Shown here in pieces: positions 26,451 to 38,021 of a stretch of 64,000 bases of DNA; position 1 is the first letter of the stretch; each line of letters starts with the position of its first letter. The notes under the pieces were generated by a model. It was not told the DNA's origin. It searched no databases and saw only the letters and a list, made by a program, of their open reading frames with translations. The translations under genes and the position numbers were made by a program. The DNA is from Thermothelomyces thermophilus ATCC 42464 (taxonomy: Eukaryota; Ascomycota; Sordariomycetes; Sordariales; Chaetomiaceae), in contig NC_016472.1 of the NCBI RefSeq assembly GCF_000226095.1, positions 6,634,001 to 6,698,000 on the forward strand, given 5' to 3'.

Positions 26451-27145
26451 TTAGTACTCTCTTAATACCTGACTAACCTAGGACTAGACTACTTGTTAGA
26501 GGTATAGTAAGTAGTAAGATATCTATTTAGGAGCTCTTACCTATTAATCTAATATAGAGGTAAGCAAGCGCTAGAAAGTCTGACGCTTGTAATCGCTAGA
26601 GACGCTTTATATATAGATAATCTAGATATACGGTATTTATTATAGGGATATATCTTCTTTCTATTTAGAAGTCCTATTACGTAGAAGGCGTTATACTAGG
26701 ATATTATTATAATATCGAGCACTAAAGTAGAACTTCTAATGCTCTCCCTTATAGTAAGAGAGGCTATAGCATTTAAAAGGCTATTTATAGATATCGGTCT
26801 TAAGCTTAGGGAACCCTAGAACATTTACTACGATAATTAGCAAACTATTTAACTAGTAATAGCTAAGAACGAACACATTAACATTTGCCTATGGTATATG
26901 GATATCTATAATATATAATTATACTAGGAAGTAGTAAAAGAAACGTTTAAAGCTATATATCTACTAACTAGTTAGATACTAATAGATAGGCTTACTAAGT
27001 AACTTAGCTAATAAGCTTTTAAGCATTAGGGAGCTCTCCTTAATCTTTAAGATATTAGTTATAGGCTTATATAACTAGGGGGTAGAAAATAAGTTAAATT
27101 TACTAAACAAAATACCGCCTAATACTCCCTATCTACTATTATTAG
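26451..27145 (+). pseudogene. copia pol fragment: RNase H and C-terminus, RIP-broken
   Basis: Continues the copia pol interrupted at 14428. Reading through stops gives the copia RNase H order: a G-Y-x-FFL segment (26650-26680), an S-S-T-K-x-E segment (26720-26745) with Lys where the family usually has Glu, an E-A-I-x-x-x-R-L-F segment, and near the end an LTKQL-like segment typical of the C-terminus. It ends at the ATTAG duplication where GC inserted. Confidence 0.7.
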
Positions 27146-27562
27146 TGTAACGAACCCAACTCAGACTTCTTCTGAAAGGGTCTAGACGGAGGTGGATTGA
27201 GCGTGACGAGCAGGCAGGTCGTCTAAGGGATTCGGTAAAGCCAAAGGGTTTACAACAACACTAGAGTTGTCTCTCACAGTAATCAGCAATGCTCGGTATA
27301 AGTACTGTGATTGTGATTGTTACCACTAGTGAACTCCCAGAGTCCACTATACGAGTGACTATCTACATGTATATATAATCCTAGTGATCACTCCTGATCA
27401 CGGTGATCGTAAGTGATCGCATGGTGGTGATCACCCTGATCGCTAGTGAGCGTAGTGATCACTATACTTCCTATGTTATAATTAGTCCTTCCGTTCCTTC
27501 GGCTTGATTGGCCCGTTTATGCTAGTGGCCTAGGCGGTATCTGTATATATATTTCCGTGATA
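27146..27562 (-). repeat. LTR type C, 3' LTR of GC
   Basis: A 417-bp LTR. The R-U5 part (27146 to about 27360) matches types A and B, while U3 is unrelated to both and contains a cluster of GATCAC/GTGATC motifs (27387-27470). Confidence 0.87.
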
Positions 27563-27693
27563 CGATGCCCTCCCTCTGAGGCTTTTAACCTAAAAGCCCT
27601 CTTTTTTAGGCCATCTCAAATAGCGCTAATATCCCTTGTGTTCCTTATACATGTTTTTTTCCTTAGTCCTTGTTGCCCTTTGTGCTATCAATC
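27563..27693 (-). other. purine tract and hairpin region of GC
   Basis: Directly inside the 3' LTR lie the minus-strand purine tract (GAGGGAGGGCATCG) and an inverted repeat (GGCTTTTA, three to four bases, TAAAAGCC) equivalent to the hairpin near 44659-44677 of G-int. Nothing else is recognisable before the antisense start. Confidence 0.5.
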
Positions 27694-28304
27694 ATGCCAT
27701 CTAACGCGTATAGATCCCTAGCATCTATTCGTTATAAGCGTTTGGCTTAGTTTATTTCCGATCACGGGTTCGTAGTGATGGCGTGTTCCTATTGTATAGA
27801 GTATAACCGAGTATGTAAGATGATTGAAAAATCTCGTCGCTACAAGGCTTACGTACGTTAGGGTCGTGCTTACGATAGTTCTAGCGTTCTAGTTTCTTCT
27901 TATAAGTTCTTATTTTCTTACGAGGGCACGTCTCTAATCGTAATGTAGTAGATTGTATTATACGCGAGTAACGTTATTTAAAGGCTAAAGAGAAAGAGGC
28001 TAAAGCCTTGCTATAGGAATATTAATATAAAGCTTCTAAGGCGTTAGCCCATCTGACTCGGGTTCATAAAGAACGAGAGTTCCTAGTAGAGAAGGGGGCA
28101 GACATGGTTACACGGGGTTTGTCGAATCTAGACGAATTAGAGGCGGTAGAACAGTAGGAATCAGGGGCCATCGTGTAACTTAACGGTAGCATTAACGTTG
28201 TTAACTAGGGCGCTGTTTTCGGTTCTGTCCTAGGTTTGCCTTTGGCCGATCTAGGTTCTGCCGATAGAACTATTCTAGTTTCTTAGGGCAGTTTAAGTTC
28301 TTAA
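27694..28304 (+). pseudogene. type C antisense gene remnant of GC
   Basis: Read on the + strand, antisense to GC. It begins MPSNAYRSLASIRYKRLAQF, aligning with the start of the G-int antisense protein, then has CSYC, a sixth-residue-spaced Cys, and KMIEKSRR followed by Tyr at places where G-int has Cys (TGC/TGT to TAC/TAT by RIP). The C-terminal half keeps a region close to G-int (FLVEKGADMV near 28080, then a LDELEAVEQ segment). Stops at 28150-28300 break the frame. It supports MP... as the true start of the family. Confidence 0.65.
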
Positions 28305-31300
28305 CTAGTTCCTATAAGTTATCTTTTAGTCCGAAATTAAGCTATTTGACTAAGTACTATAGTTCCCTATTAATAATGTGTGAATCTAGAATTTCTTCGA
28401 CGTCCTATTCTTTCTCTTCGTCCTCTGCTTCGATATACGTAGCAACCTTGGCATTCTTTAGTGCTGGTTCGAGAAGTGAAATATGAAAAACATCTGTCTG
28501 TAGTTATATAGATGATAGTAACGATAGTCGGTAGTTAGATGTCGAAATTCGTTCTTTGATAATAAAGGGTCCGACCTTCTTAAAGTCTAGCTTCGTACTT
28601 GGTCGTTTGGTTCGTAAGTCTCGTACGATCAGGTAGACTTTGTCTCCCCTCTCTAGGCAAGGTCCCTCGAGCCTGTGTTTGTTATAGTAGTTCTTTATTC
28701 TGGTCTTAATAAACTCGAGTTCCTTCTTAAGCTTCTTATATAATACGTATATCTGTTTTGCTTTGACTACTGCTCTTAGCACTATAACCTCTAGTCCTTG
28801 CCTAAGGTCTGCTTTATATCCGTAATTCGAGAAGAACGGTATAACTTTGGTCGTTTCTGTCGGTGTCGTGTTATAGGCGAGTTATACTATTGGCAATAGT
28901 ATGACCTAGTCGTCTTGCTAGTAGTTGACATAAGAACGGAGATACTGCTTAATAACTTAGTTTAATCGCTCTGTTTGCCTATTAGTCTGCAGGTAATATG
29001 CTATTGATAGCTTGCTATTAACGCCTAATCGTCGTATTAACGCTTGCTAGAACTTCGATGCAAACTTGGTGTCTCTGTCGGTGATCTATTCTTGCGGCTA
29101 AGTATACACTGATGTAACTTGCCGATAGATCACGTCTGCCAGCTGTTTAGCTGTCTAGAACTCCTTATAGGGAAAGAAGTATACCTATTTAGTCAGGCGA
29201 TCTACTATAGTAAGAATACTATTATAGATTACTCCTATAGCCGTGTCCTTAGATTCTAGCAGCTTTATAATAAAGTCTATCGTAACTAAACTCTATGGTT
29301 TGTTAGCTATTAATAGTAGCTAAAGTAGCCTATATGGCTTGTATCGTGCCGTTTTGCTTCGATTGCAGATATCGTAGCTCCGTACGACTTCCTTAACTCG
29401 TGCCGTTAACTGTAGAAAGTCGTAGTGTTTCTTGACTTGTGCGACAGTCTTTGTAACTCCTTTATATCCTCCAAGTTTCGACTCGTAGAGTTCTTGAATC
29501 ATCCGTAGCTATTGATCCTTATCGTAGATATATGCTTTACCTTAGTACTAGAGTTTCCTATCTTTCTCTTCTACTCCATCAGGTATCACTAGTCCGGGTG
29601 CTACTTAATATTATGCCTTATTGATCCTTTTCTCTCGAAAGATTGTATAGCATTCGAGGAACGAGTCAAGTAGATCATCTTCTACGGGTGTCTACGTTTT
29701 GTAATATAGCGTTCCGTCTGTTCGTTCCTTAAACAACGGTGGTATTATTTCCGTTCGTCCTTCCGTGTGATCCGTTTATTGGCTTAAAATGTCCGCTCGT
29801 ACGTTTTCTTTGCCCTTCTTGTAGCGGATCTCGAAGTTAAATTCCACGAGGAATTCTACCTATTATATTTGTTGTCTATTAAGTTCTTTCGTCGTTATAA
29901 AGTATCGTAGGTTCTTATAATCTATATATACTTATACTAGTTTAATCGTACTACTAAGGTATGGTTGCCATTTCTTAAAGGCTTTGACAATCACAAGTAG
30001 TTCCTTATTATAGATTAGATAATTAAGATATAGTCTATTAAGCTTCTTTGAAAAGAAGGCTATAGGATATAGCTTCCCTTGTTCGTCTTATTATCCTAAT
30101 TGTCCTCCGATAGCATAGTCTAAAGTGTCTATTTCTACCTCAAATGGCTTCTTAGGGTCTAGTAGTACTAGTACTAGATCTTTAGTAATGGTGTTACGGA
30201 TCTACGTAAATGCTTACTCGTATCGCTCTTCCTATTAGAATTTAGCGTTCTTCTTAGTAAGTTTGTATAAAGGTCGTACGATCGCTCTAAAGTTCCTAAT
30301 GAACATTCGGTAGAAGTTCGTAAATCCGATGAAACTTTGTACTTCCGTGACTGACATTAGTTATAGCCAATTCTTGATAGCTTTAACTTTTAAAGGTTCT
30401 ATCCGAATTTGTCCTAGGGATATCTTATATCCTAGAAATACTGTTTTCCTAACGTGGAATTCGCTCTTTTCCTTGTTAACTAATAGCTTATATACATATA
30501 GCGCGTCTAGTACTACTTTTATATGCTTCTGGTATTCGTCTATCGTCTTAGAGAAGATAAGTATATCATCGAGATAACATACCGCAAATTTGTCGAGAAA
30601 GGGTCGGATAGCTTGATCAATTAGGGCTTAGAACGTTGCTAGCGCATTTGTAAGTCCGAATAGCATGACGAGGTACTTATAGTGGCCATAGGGTATCCTA
30701 AAGGCCGTTTTCCACTCATCGCCTTCTTTGATCTATATATAGTTATAGGCCGATAGCAAGTCAAGACGCGTAAAATATTAGGCTCTTACTAACTAATCTC
30801 GGAGCTATAAGATTAGTAGTAATAGGTATCGATTTTTCACGGTCTGTTCGTTAAGTTACTAATAGTCAATATATAACTATAGCTTTCTGTCTTTCTTAGG
30901 CATAAATGGGATTAGGTAGCCTGCTAGTGATGTCGATAGGCAGATATATCCTCTTCAAAGGTTCTCCTCTAAATATCGCTTAAGTTCTTCGTTCTATGTC
31001 TAGCTTATATAGTAAATCTTAAAGAACTTTAATCGTACTCCTTCCTTAAGCTTAATCTCGTAATCCTATAGGCCGTGTTCTAGTAATCCTTCTAGATGCT
31101 TCGGTTCGAATGCTAGGTGTCTTTCGTATTCCTTTGGTACTTCCCTAGTCTTATCTCGTCTCTCGGTTTTCTAATAATATACGAACTTAGTTCTATCTAT
31201 AGCAATACTAGCGATTTCTCCTATCTTAACCTACTACTCTAATTATAGTGCTCCGTATTTATCAATAGAGAGAATAGCTATTAGCGATTTAGCTCGTTCC

Positions 31301-31923
31301 TCCTATTATAATATTGATGTCGTTATACTGCCTCTTCTAGAGTCCGTAGTGGTCTGCCTGCTACTATCTGTCTCTTACGGTAGATCTATAGGACATGCCT
31401 TTCTCTAAGCATCGTCTGCTCGCAATCCTTGCGCGCTCCCTATCTCGCTAGTCAAATACGACTCCGTTCGGGGTTATAGGTAGCTACTATTCTTCTAGCT
31501 AATGTCCGGGTTATAATCTTCATACTATAGTAACCCTAATATTATGTCTTTGTCGTTACCTATATCTATAATGCTAAATATAACTATTATAGTCTTCCTT
31601 ACTATAGTAATGTTAATTGGTTTAGTCTCCTTATATACCTATTACGTCAGAAATAGCCCTTTGATTATACTATACTTCTACTTCATTCTCTAGGGTATCT
31701 ATAGCTAATTTATAAGCGTTAGCGAGATCAGGTTTATCTCTGCTCTACTATCTACTAGTACAAGCATTTCATACTGTTTCTATTATGCTATTATCCACAG
31801 TCGCTTGTCTTGCCGCCGTTGTCCAAAGATTACGGCGATTTCCTATGTTTTTACTAGGAGGTCTCGATATAGTGGTCTCTTGCGCTAGTCCCTCCTATAC
31901 TGCGCTACCACTCGCCACTATAC
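28180..31923 (-). pseudogene. pol of GC, RIP-broken
   Basis: A 3744-nt minus-strand frame collinear with G-int pol, ending at the TAA complement at 28180-28182. Readable pieces include the integrase C-terminus (28504-28782) and the zinc-binding part of integrase (29320-29502). RIP stops are present in RT, RNase H and chromodomain. Confidence 0.85.
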
Positions 31924-31928
31924 AGGCA

Positions 31929-34085
31929 TTAATAGTTTCTAGGCCCCTCGAAGGGCCCTGACCCGTTTCCTAGGTTAGTGCTAACCTCTTCGGTTATTTA
32001 GCTAATAGTAGCTTTATCAATCATGCTCATTTCTATAAGCTATTAAGTGCTTATAGCTTCCTACCATTAGGTCTGTTCCGCTTTCTGTCGTATATACTAT
32101 AGCTTTATCTAAAGCTCCTGAATTCGTAATTTCTTTTTATCTACGTAATAGAGGTAATCGTTACTTTAGTACGAGTCCTATATATTTCGTCCGGTTCCGT
32201 AGCGCCTAGGCTAGGCTCGTTTTAGAACTATCGTAATGCTTTCTAGATCGCAGGCTTCGATTTTCCAGAGCAATTCGGCTACTCTGTTTCCTATATCATA
32301 GACCTATTCTATAGGGCACAAGCCTCTATCCCCGTTTTCCTATCAGGTCGGCTAGTGATTGTTTTCGAATTTGTCACGGAAGTGATATCGACATTCGTAT
32401 GCTATATACTGGAACTAGGGCACTTACGTATATGCCTCGTGTCGAGGGTATAGTCACGTAGCGTCGCCTAGGAGGTATTGGAATTCTTTCCCGAATCCTT
32501 CCCACTATATATAGGCTATAGGTACTCTAGTGCTAATATAGGAGTATTTCTTCTAGTAGCTTTCCCACGTACGCTCGTCTTTTCCGTGGTTCGTACGTAT
32601 GAACTAGTATTCTAGGTTCCGTATATCGTTGCTAAGTTGCTAGTCGTCAAGATACTCGGTATAGCTATCGGGTCCATTATATGTCACAGGCTGTTCTCCT
32701 TTAATAGCTTCTATAATACATTAGAGTTCCCTTATTTCGTCCTTCATCTTATCGCTCTAGTAGGCAAGTCAAGTCAAGCGCCCATCCTATTCACGTAGTT
32801 CCGTATTAAGTCAGAGAACTTTGTTACGGTACTATTCAATTCGTTCCTAGAGGAATAGAACATTAGGTCCAGGTTCTCCTGCCGTGTCCCATTCGGCAAG
32901 ACCTGTCTCTAGGTTCATAGTGACCAGTTCGGGGTACGGTGCTTGTTTGTCTTTACTATCGCTGTCGTGTCCGAGACTGTCCGTGTCACTGTCCCTGTCT
33001 TTATAGCTTATAGCCGCTACTTCGATGACGTCCTTAGTAGTTTCGTCGATGGCCGCAATTTCCTTTCTAGGGGCTGGTTTCTATTCTTTCTTTAGGCTCT
33101 AGCATTCTTGCTTATAGTGCCCTTTCTTTCCGTAGTTATAATAGGTAACATTGGACTTGTCTTTGGTCGTCTTCTTCTAGTCCTGCTTCTACGCTACGTC
33201 TATATCTATAGCTCTAAGGTACATCCTATATAAGGTACTAACGTATACTTGCTTTTTCTTATTATTAGCCTTAACTATAGTTCCGTTTATTCGACCTCAT
33301 TTCTATTACTCTTGTACGTAAAGTTAATTATTAATTCTAATAGCCTATATAATATATTTATCTAGAGTCTTAGGCCGATTATACTTATATAGCTTGTCCT
33401 TAACCTTTTCCTTTAAGCTATTATAGAACAATTATATTAATACCTTATCGTTAAGCTAAGACTTAAGTATATCCTATCTAAACTATACGGCGTAAGAGGT
33501 TACTAACTTAGTCTATTAGAGATTAGCAGGTCTTTCTTATATATAAATCTTCTCGTCTTTGTCACTAAAAACTTTCTAAAGCTCTTCTTTAAAATGGTCG
33601 TAAGATTAGAAGACTACCCATATAAACGTATCTTAGTCGTCTTTGTCTTCCTTAGTAAGATAATTATTCTATATAGGCTCGAACTATCTAAGTGCCTTAC
33701 CCTCTAGTCTCGTAGCTATATAGAGGACTTTAGCTTTATTATCTAGAAACTTATTATCATTAAGCTAGAAGTAAGATCAGAGGTTTATTAAGAATCCTAT
33801 AAGATCCTCCTTAGTTCCTCTATATTTGTTAGGTAGTTTAATCTTAATATGCTTCGCTTTAGTGCCCTCGAATGCCTCGATTTTGGCGTAAGCCTCGTTA
33901 ACCAACTTCTACAAGTACTTTTCGCGGTTCTCGAGTTCCTTGATTCGAGCTTAAGTAGCCTTATCTCTCTAGTCTAACTCCTAGATCTGCTGCTAGAGTT
34001 GACTAAGCTAAGCGAGTAGCTATTCGGCTGTAACGTTAGTAGCCATGTCGATATTAAGGTCAAAGTCACCTCCGTTCTAAACCAT
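31929..34085 (-). pseudogene. gag of GC, RIP-broken with 105-bp in-frame deletion
   Basis: Minus-strand frame of 2157 nt from ATG at 34085 to the TAA complement at 31929-31931, which is 105 nt (35 codons) shorter than the other gags. The missing part lies near 32881 and removes the segment between the acidic region and the start of the C-terminal extension. RIP stops occur throughout. Confidence 0.82.
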
Positions 34086-34112
34086 AATAGAACAAAGGGA
34101 GTAATAACAACA

Positions 34113-34186
34113 TATGACGAACCTAACTCAGACTTCTTCTAAAAGGGTCTAGACAGAGGTAGATTGAGCGTGACGAGTAGGCAGGT
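34113..34186 (-). repeat. U5 end of the GC 5' LTR
   Basis: The 74-bp 3' end of the type C 5' LTR, cut off by the GA insertion. It ends with CAGGT (34182-34186), the left target duplication of GA. The rest of this LTR is at 49386-49733. Confidence 0.88.
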
Positions 34187-34633
34187 TGTGACGAACCCAA
34201 CTCAGACTGCTTCTAAAAGGGTCCAGACGGAGGTAGATTGAGCGGGACAAGTAGGCAGGTCGTCTGAGGGATTCGGTAAAGCCAAAGGGTTTACAACAAC
34301 ACTAGAGTTGTCTCTCACAGTAATCAGCAATGCTTAGTATAAGTACTGTAATTGTGATTGTTACCACTAGTGAACTCCCAGAGTCTACCATAACGAATGA
34401 CTAGCTAGCTATATATATACAATTGTCTGTCCCTCTTCAATAGTTATCACTAGTACCATTTCTCCTTTTACTCTGTGACTCCGTGTCGTTGACGGTGACA
34501 TGTTATTATCACTAGTGAAGACCTTAGTCTTGGCGGTGATAATCTTCTGATTAGTCCGTCAAGTGATTGGCTGTCGGAATGTCCCGCGTCCTGGCTATAG
34601 CCTGTCAGGCTATCTATATGCTTATCTGTGACA
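34187..34633 (-). repeat. LTR type A, 3' LTR of GA
   Basis: A 447-bp, lightly to moderately RIPped LTR. The minus-strand purine tract and hairpin follow at 34634-34690. Confidence 0.88.
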
Positions 34634-34759
34634 CGATGCCCCTCCTTTAAGGCTTTCGACCTGAAAGCCCTCTTAGGCCGTTTCAAATAGTACTAATACC
34701 CTTTGCTTGTAAGTACTGCATTCTTCCTGTTTCTACGTTGTAGTCGCCATGTTAACAAA

Positions 34760-35424
34760 ATGCTAGTAGAGAAACAGAAGTCGCATTCTACATATTACCG
34801 TGCTTCCCTCGCTCAGAACATCGCTAAGAACGGTTTTGTCGTTATGCCTTGTTCTTGGTGCGCGTCTCAAGGCCTTGTTTGCAAAATGATCGCGCGTACA
34901 AAGCGTTGCGAGGCCTATGTTCGTCGAGGTCGTTCTTACGATAGCTCTAGCATCCCGCTTTCTTCCTATAAGCTCGTCTCTCTCTCTTCTTTTTTTTTTT
35001 TTTTTGAGTATAATTTCTAATGTTCTTTCTAGTAGATCGCATTCTCTAGGAGTAGCGTCGTATCAAGGATGCTAAACGTCGTGCCGAACTTAAGCTAGAT
35101 GAATCCTAACGCTGTCTAGAAGAAGCCTAGCGCGAGTTATCCGAAAAGCTTACGCGGCTCTGGCATCTTTGTTAGCAGAAGGAGTTTTTGGTAGAGAAAG
35201 GTACCGATATGGTGGCGCGTGGTCTGTCGACCTTAGACGAGTTAGAGGTAGTTGAACGGCAAGAACGGCAAGAGGTGCCTGCTATGCCCTCGTCAGAGAT
35301 TAATGACGCTGCTGATACTATCGACTAGGGCATCGTCTTTGGTTCCGTCCTAGGTTTCCCTTTAGTCAATCCGGATTCTGCCGGTGGAACTGTTCTAGTT
35401 TCTTAGGGTAATTTAGGTTCTTAA
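34760..35424 (+). pseudogene. type A antisense gene of GA, nearly readable
   Basis: Read on the + strand, it aligns throughout with the G-int antisense protein. Exon 1 (34760 to about 34967) keeps CSWCASQGLVCKMIARTKRC with the first four cysteines; the last two are now Tyr through RIP. The intron donor GTAAGC has become ATAAGC, so splicing is probably lost as well. The T-run and the second exon (from about 35038) are present, with stops from RIP. Confidence 0.7.
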
Positions 35425-37546
35425 CTAGTTCCTATAAGTTATCTTCTAGTCTAAAATCAAGCTATTTGACTAGGTACTATAGTTCTCCGTTAATGATACG
35501 TAAATCTAGAATTTCTTCGACGTCCCATTCTTCTTCCTCGTCTTCTGCTTCAATATACGTAGCAACCTTGGCGTTTTTCGGTGCTAGTTCGAGAAGTGAA
35601 ATATAAAAAACATCCGTCTGTAGGCGTATAGATAATAGTAACGATAGTTGATAGTTAGATATCGAAATTTGTTCCTTGATAACGAAGGGTCCGACTTTCT
35701 TAAAGTCTAGCTTCGTGCTTAGTCGTTTGGTTTACAAGTTTCGTACGATCAGGTAGACTTTGTCTCCCCTCTCTAGGTAAGGTCCCTTGAGCCTATGTTT
35801 GTTGTAGTAGTTCTTTATTCTAGTTTTGACAAACTCGAGTTCTTTTTTAAGCTTTTTATGTAGTACGTACATTTGTTCCGCTTTGACTGCTGCTCTTGGC
35901 ACTGTGACCTCTGGTCCTTGCCTAAGGTCTGCTTTATATCCGTAGTTCGCGAAGAACGATGTGACTTTAGTCATTTCCGTTAGCGTCGTATTATAAGCAA
36001 GTTATACTGTTGGCAACAGCATAACCTAGTCGTCTTGCTAGTAGTTGATATAAGAGCGGAGGTATTGCTTAATAACTTGGTTTAATTGCTCCGTTTATCT
36101 GTCGGTCTGTAGGTAATATGCCGTTGACAGCTTGCTGTTGACGCCTAATTGTCGTATTAACGCTTGCTAGAACTTTAATACGAACTTGGTGTCTCTGTCG
36201 GTAATCTATTCTTACGGCTAAGTATATACTAATACAACTTGCCGATAGATCACGTCTGCCAACTGTTCCGCTGTCTATAACTCCTTATAGGGAAAGAAGT
36301 ATACCTATTTAGTTAGGCGATCTACTATAGTAAGAATACTATCGTAGATTACTCCTATAGCTATGTCCTTAGATTCTAGCAGCTTCGTGATAAAGTCTAT
36401 CGTAACCAAACTTTATAGTTTGTCAGCTATTGGTAGTGGCTGAAGTAGCCTGTATGGCTTATATCGTGCCGTTTTGCTTTGATTACAGATGTCGTAGCTC
36501 CGTACGACTTCCTTAACTCGTACCGTTAACTGTAGAAAGTCGTAGTGTTTCTTGACTTGTGTAATAGTCTTTATAACTCCTTTATGTCCTCCGAGTTTTG
36601 ACTTGTGGAGTTCTCGAATCATCCGTAGCTATTGGTCTTTATCGTAGATGTACGCTTTACCTCGGTACCAGAGTTTCCTATCTTTCTCTTCTACTCCGTC
36701 AGGTACTACTAGTCCGGGTGCTGCTTGATACTGTGCCTCGTTAATCCTTTCCTCTTGAAAGATTGCGTAGCATTCTAGGAACGAGTCAAGTAGATTATCT
36801 TCTATAGGTGTTTGCGTTTCGTAATGTAGCGTTCTATCTGTTCGTTCCTTAAATAATGGTAGTGTTGTTCCCGTTTGTCCTTTCGTGTGATCCGTTCGTC
36901 GACTTAAAATGTCTGCTTGTACGTTTTCTTTGCCCTTCTTGTAGCAGATCTCGAAGTTAAATTCCACGAGGAATTCTACCTATCGTATTTGTTATCCGTT
37001 AAGTTCCTTTGTCATCGTAAAGTATCGTAAATTCTTATAATCTATATATACTTGTACTAGTTCAATCGTACTACTAAGGTATGGTCGCCATTCCTTGAAA
37101 GCTTCGATAATTGTAAGTAGTTCCTTGTCGTAAATCGGATAATTGAGACGTAGTCTGTCGAGCTTCTTTGAAAAGAAGGCTATAGGATGTAGCTTCCTTT
37201 GTTCGTCTCGTTGTCCTAATTGTCCTCCGATGGCGTAGTCTGAAGTATCCATTTCTACCTTAAATGGCTTCTTAGGGTCTGGCAGTACTAGTACTAGATC
37301 TTTAGTAATGGCGTTACAGATCTGTGTAAATGTTTGCTTGTGTCGCTCTTCCCATTGGAATTTAACGTCCTTTTTGGTGAGTTCGTGCAAAGGTCGTACG
37401 ATCGCTCTAAAGTTCCTAATAAACATTTGGTAGAAGTTCGCAAATCCGATGAAGCTTCGTACTTCCGTAATTGACGTCGGTCGTAGCCAATTCTTGATGG
37501 CTTTAACCTTTAAAGGTTCTATCCGGATTTATCCAGGGGATATTTC
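35300..37546 (-). pseudogene. pol of GA, 3' part (RNase H, integrase, chromodomain)
   Basis: The C-terminal 2247 nt of GA pol, cut at 37546 by G-int within RT codons. It has long readable minus-strand pieces: RNase H (36992-37426), the RNase H to integrase linker (36629-36967), the integrase zinc region (36413-36622) and the integrase C-terminus (35732-35974). RIP is moderate. Together with 45148-46644 it makes 3744 nt. Confidence 0.88.
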
Positions 37547-37570
37547 TGTCACGAATAAGCACATGGGCGG

Positions 37571-37675
37571 CCTGGCAGGCTGCAGCCAGGACGCGGGACA
37601 TTCCGACAGCCAATCACTTGACGGACCAATCAGAAGATTATCACCGCCAAGACTAAGGTCTTCACTGGTGATAAT
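37571..37675 (+). promoter_or_regulatory. palindromic blocks in U3 type A
   Basis: CCTGGC...GCCAGG (37571-37590) encloses the perfect palindrome GGCTGCAGCC. ATTATCACC (37637-37645) and GGTGATAAT (37667-37675) form perfect 9-bp arms around an inner AAGAC/GTCTT pair. Both are candidate binding sites for a dimeric regulator; this function is an inference. Confidence 0.4.
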
Positions 37676-37762
37676 AACATGTCACCGTCGACAACGCAGA
37701 ATCACGAAGTGAAAGGAGGAGTGGTACTGGTGATAACTATTGAAGAAGGACAGACAATTGTG

Positions 37763-37770
37763 TATATATA
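37763..37770 (+). promoter_or_regulatory. TATA-like element of the G-int promoter
   Basis: TATATATA lies 42-49 bp upstream of the inferred RNA start at 37812. A TATA-rich stretch stands at the same place in type B and C LTRs even though the rest of U3 differs. Confidence 0.6.
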
Positions 37771-37811
37771 GCTAGCTAGTCACTCGTTATGGTGGACTCT
37801 GGGAGTTCACC

Positions 37812-37822
37812 AGTGGTAACAA
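37812..37822 (+). promoter_or_regulatory. inferred RNA 5' end / self-primer (R start)
   Basis: AGTGGTAACAA is the exact reverse complement of the primer site at 37997-38007. In Tf1 of fission yeast the first 11 nt of the RNA pair with such a site, so transcription of G-int probably starts at or next to 37812. Confidence 0.6.
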
Positions 37823-37996
37823 TCACAATCACAGTACTCATACCAAGCATTGCTGATTACTGTGAGAGACAACTCTAAGTGTTGTTGTGAACCCTTTGGC
37901 TTCACCGAATCCCTCAGACGACCTGCCTGCTTGTCCTGCTTCACCCACCTCCGTCTGGACCCTTTCAGAAGAAGTCTGAGTTGGGTTCGTCACACG

Positions 37997-38007
37997 TTGT
38001 TACCACT
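37997..38007 (+). promoter_or_regulatory. primer-binding site, self-primed type
   Basis: TTGTTACCACT begins two bases after the 5' LTR. The leader does not start with TGG, so it does not fit the usual tRNA 3'-end primer; it is complementary to 37812-37822 over all 11 bases. Confidence 0.65.
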
Positions 38008-38021
38008 CCCTTTGTTCTGTC

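Larger units (their letters stand above)
37547..37994 (+). repeat. 5' LTR (type A) of G-int
   Basis: Starts TGTCACGAATAAGC and ends GGGTTCGTCACA, with TG...CA termini. U3 carries two palindromic blocks and a TATA stretch. It appears identical to the 3' LTR, which points to a recent insertion. Confidence 0.95.

Noticed and set aside
27387-27470. CRISPR-like or satellite array
   Set aside because: The short GATCAC/GTGATC motifs are irregularly spaced, lie inside a defined LTR and occur in a fungal genome.
37995-38012. Conventional tRNA primer-binding site after the 5' LTR
   Set aside because: The leader does not begin with TGG, and I see no match to a tRNA 3' end; the self-complementary site explains it better.
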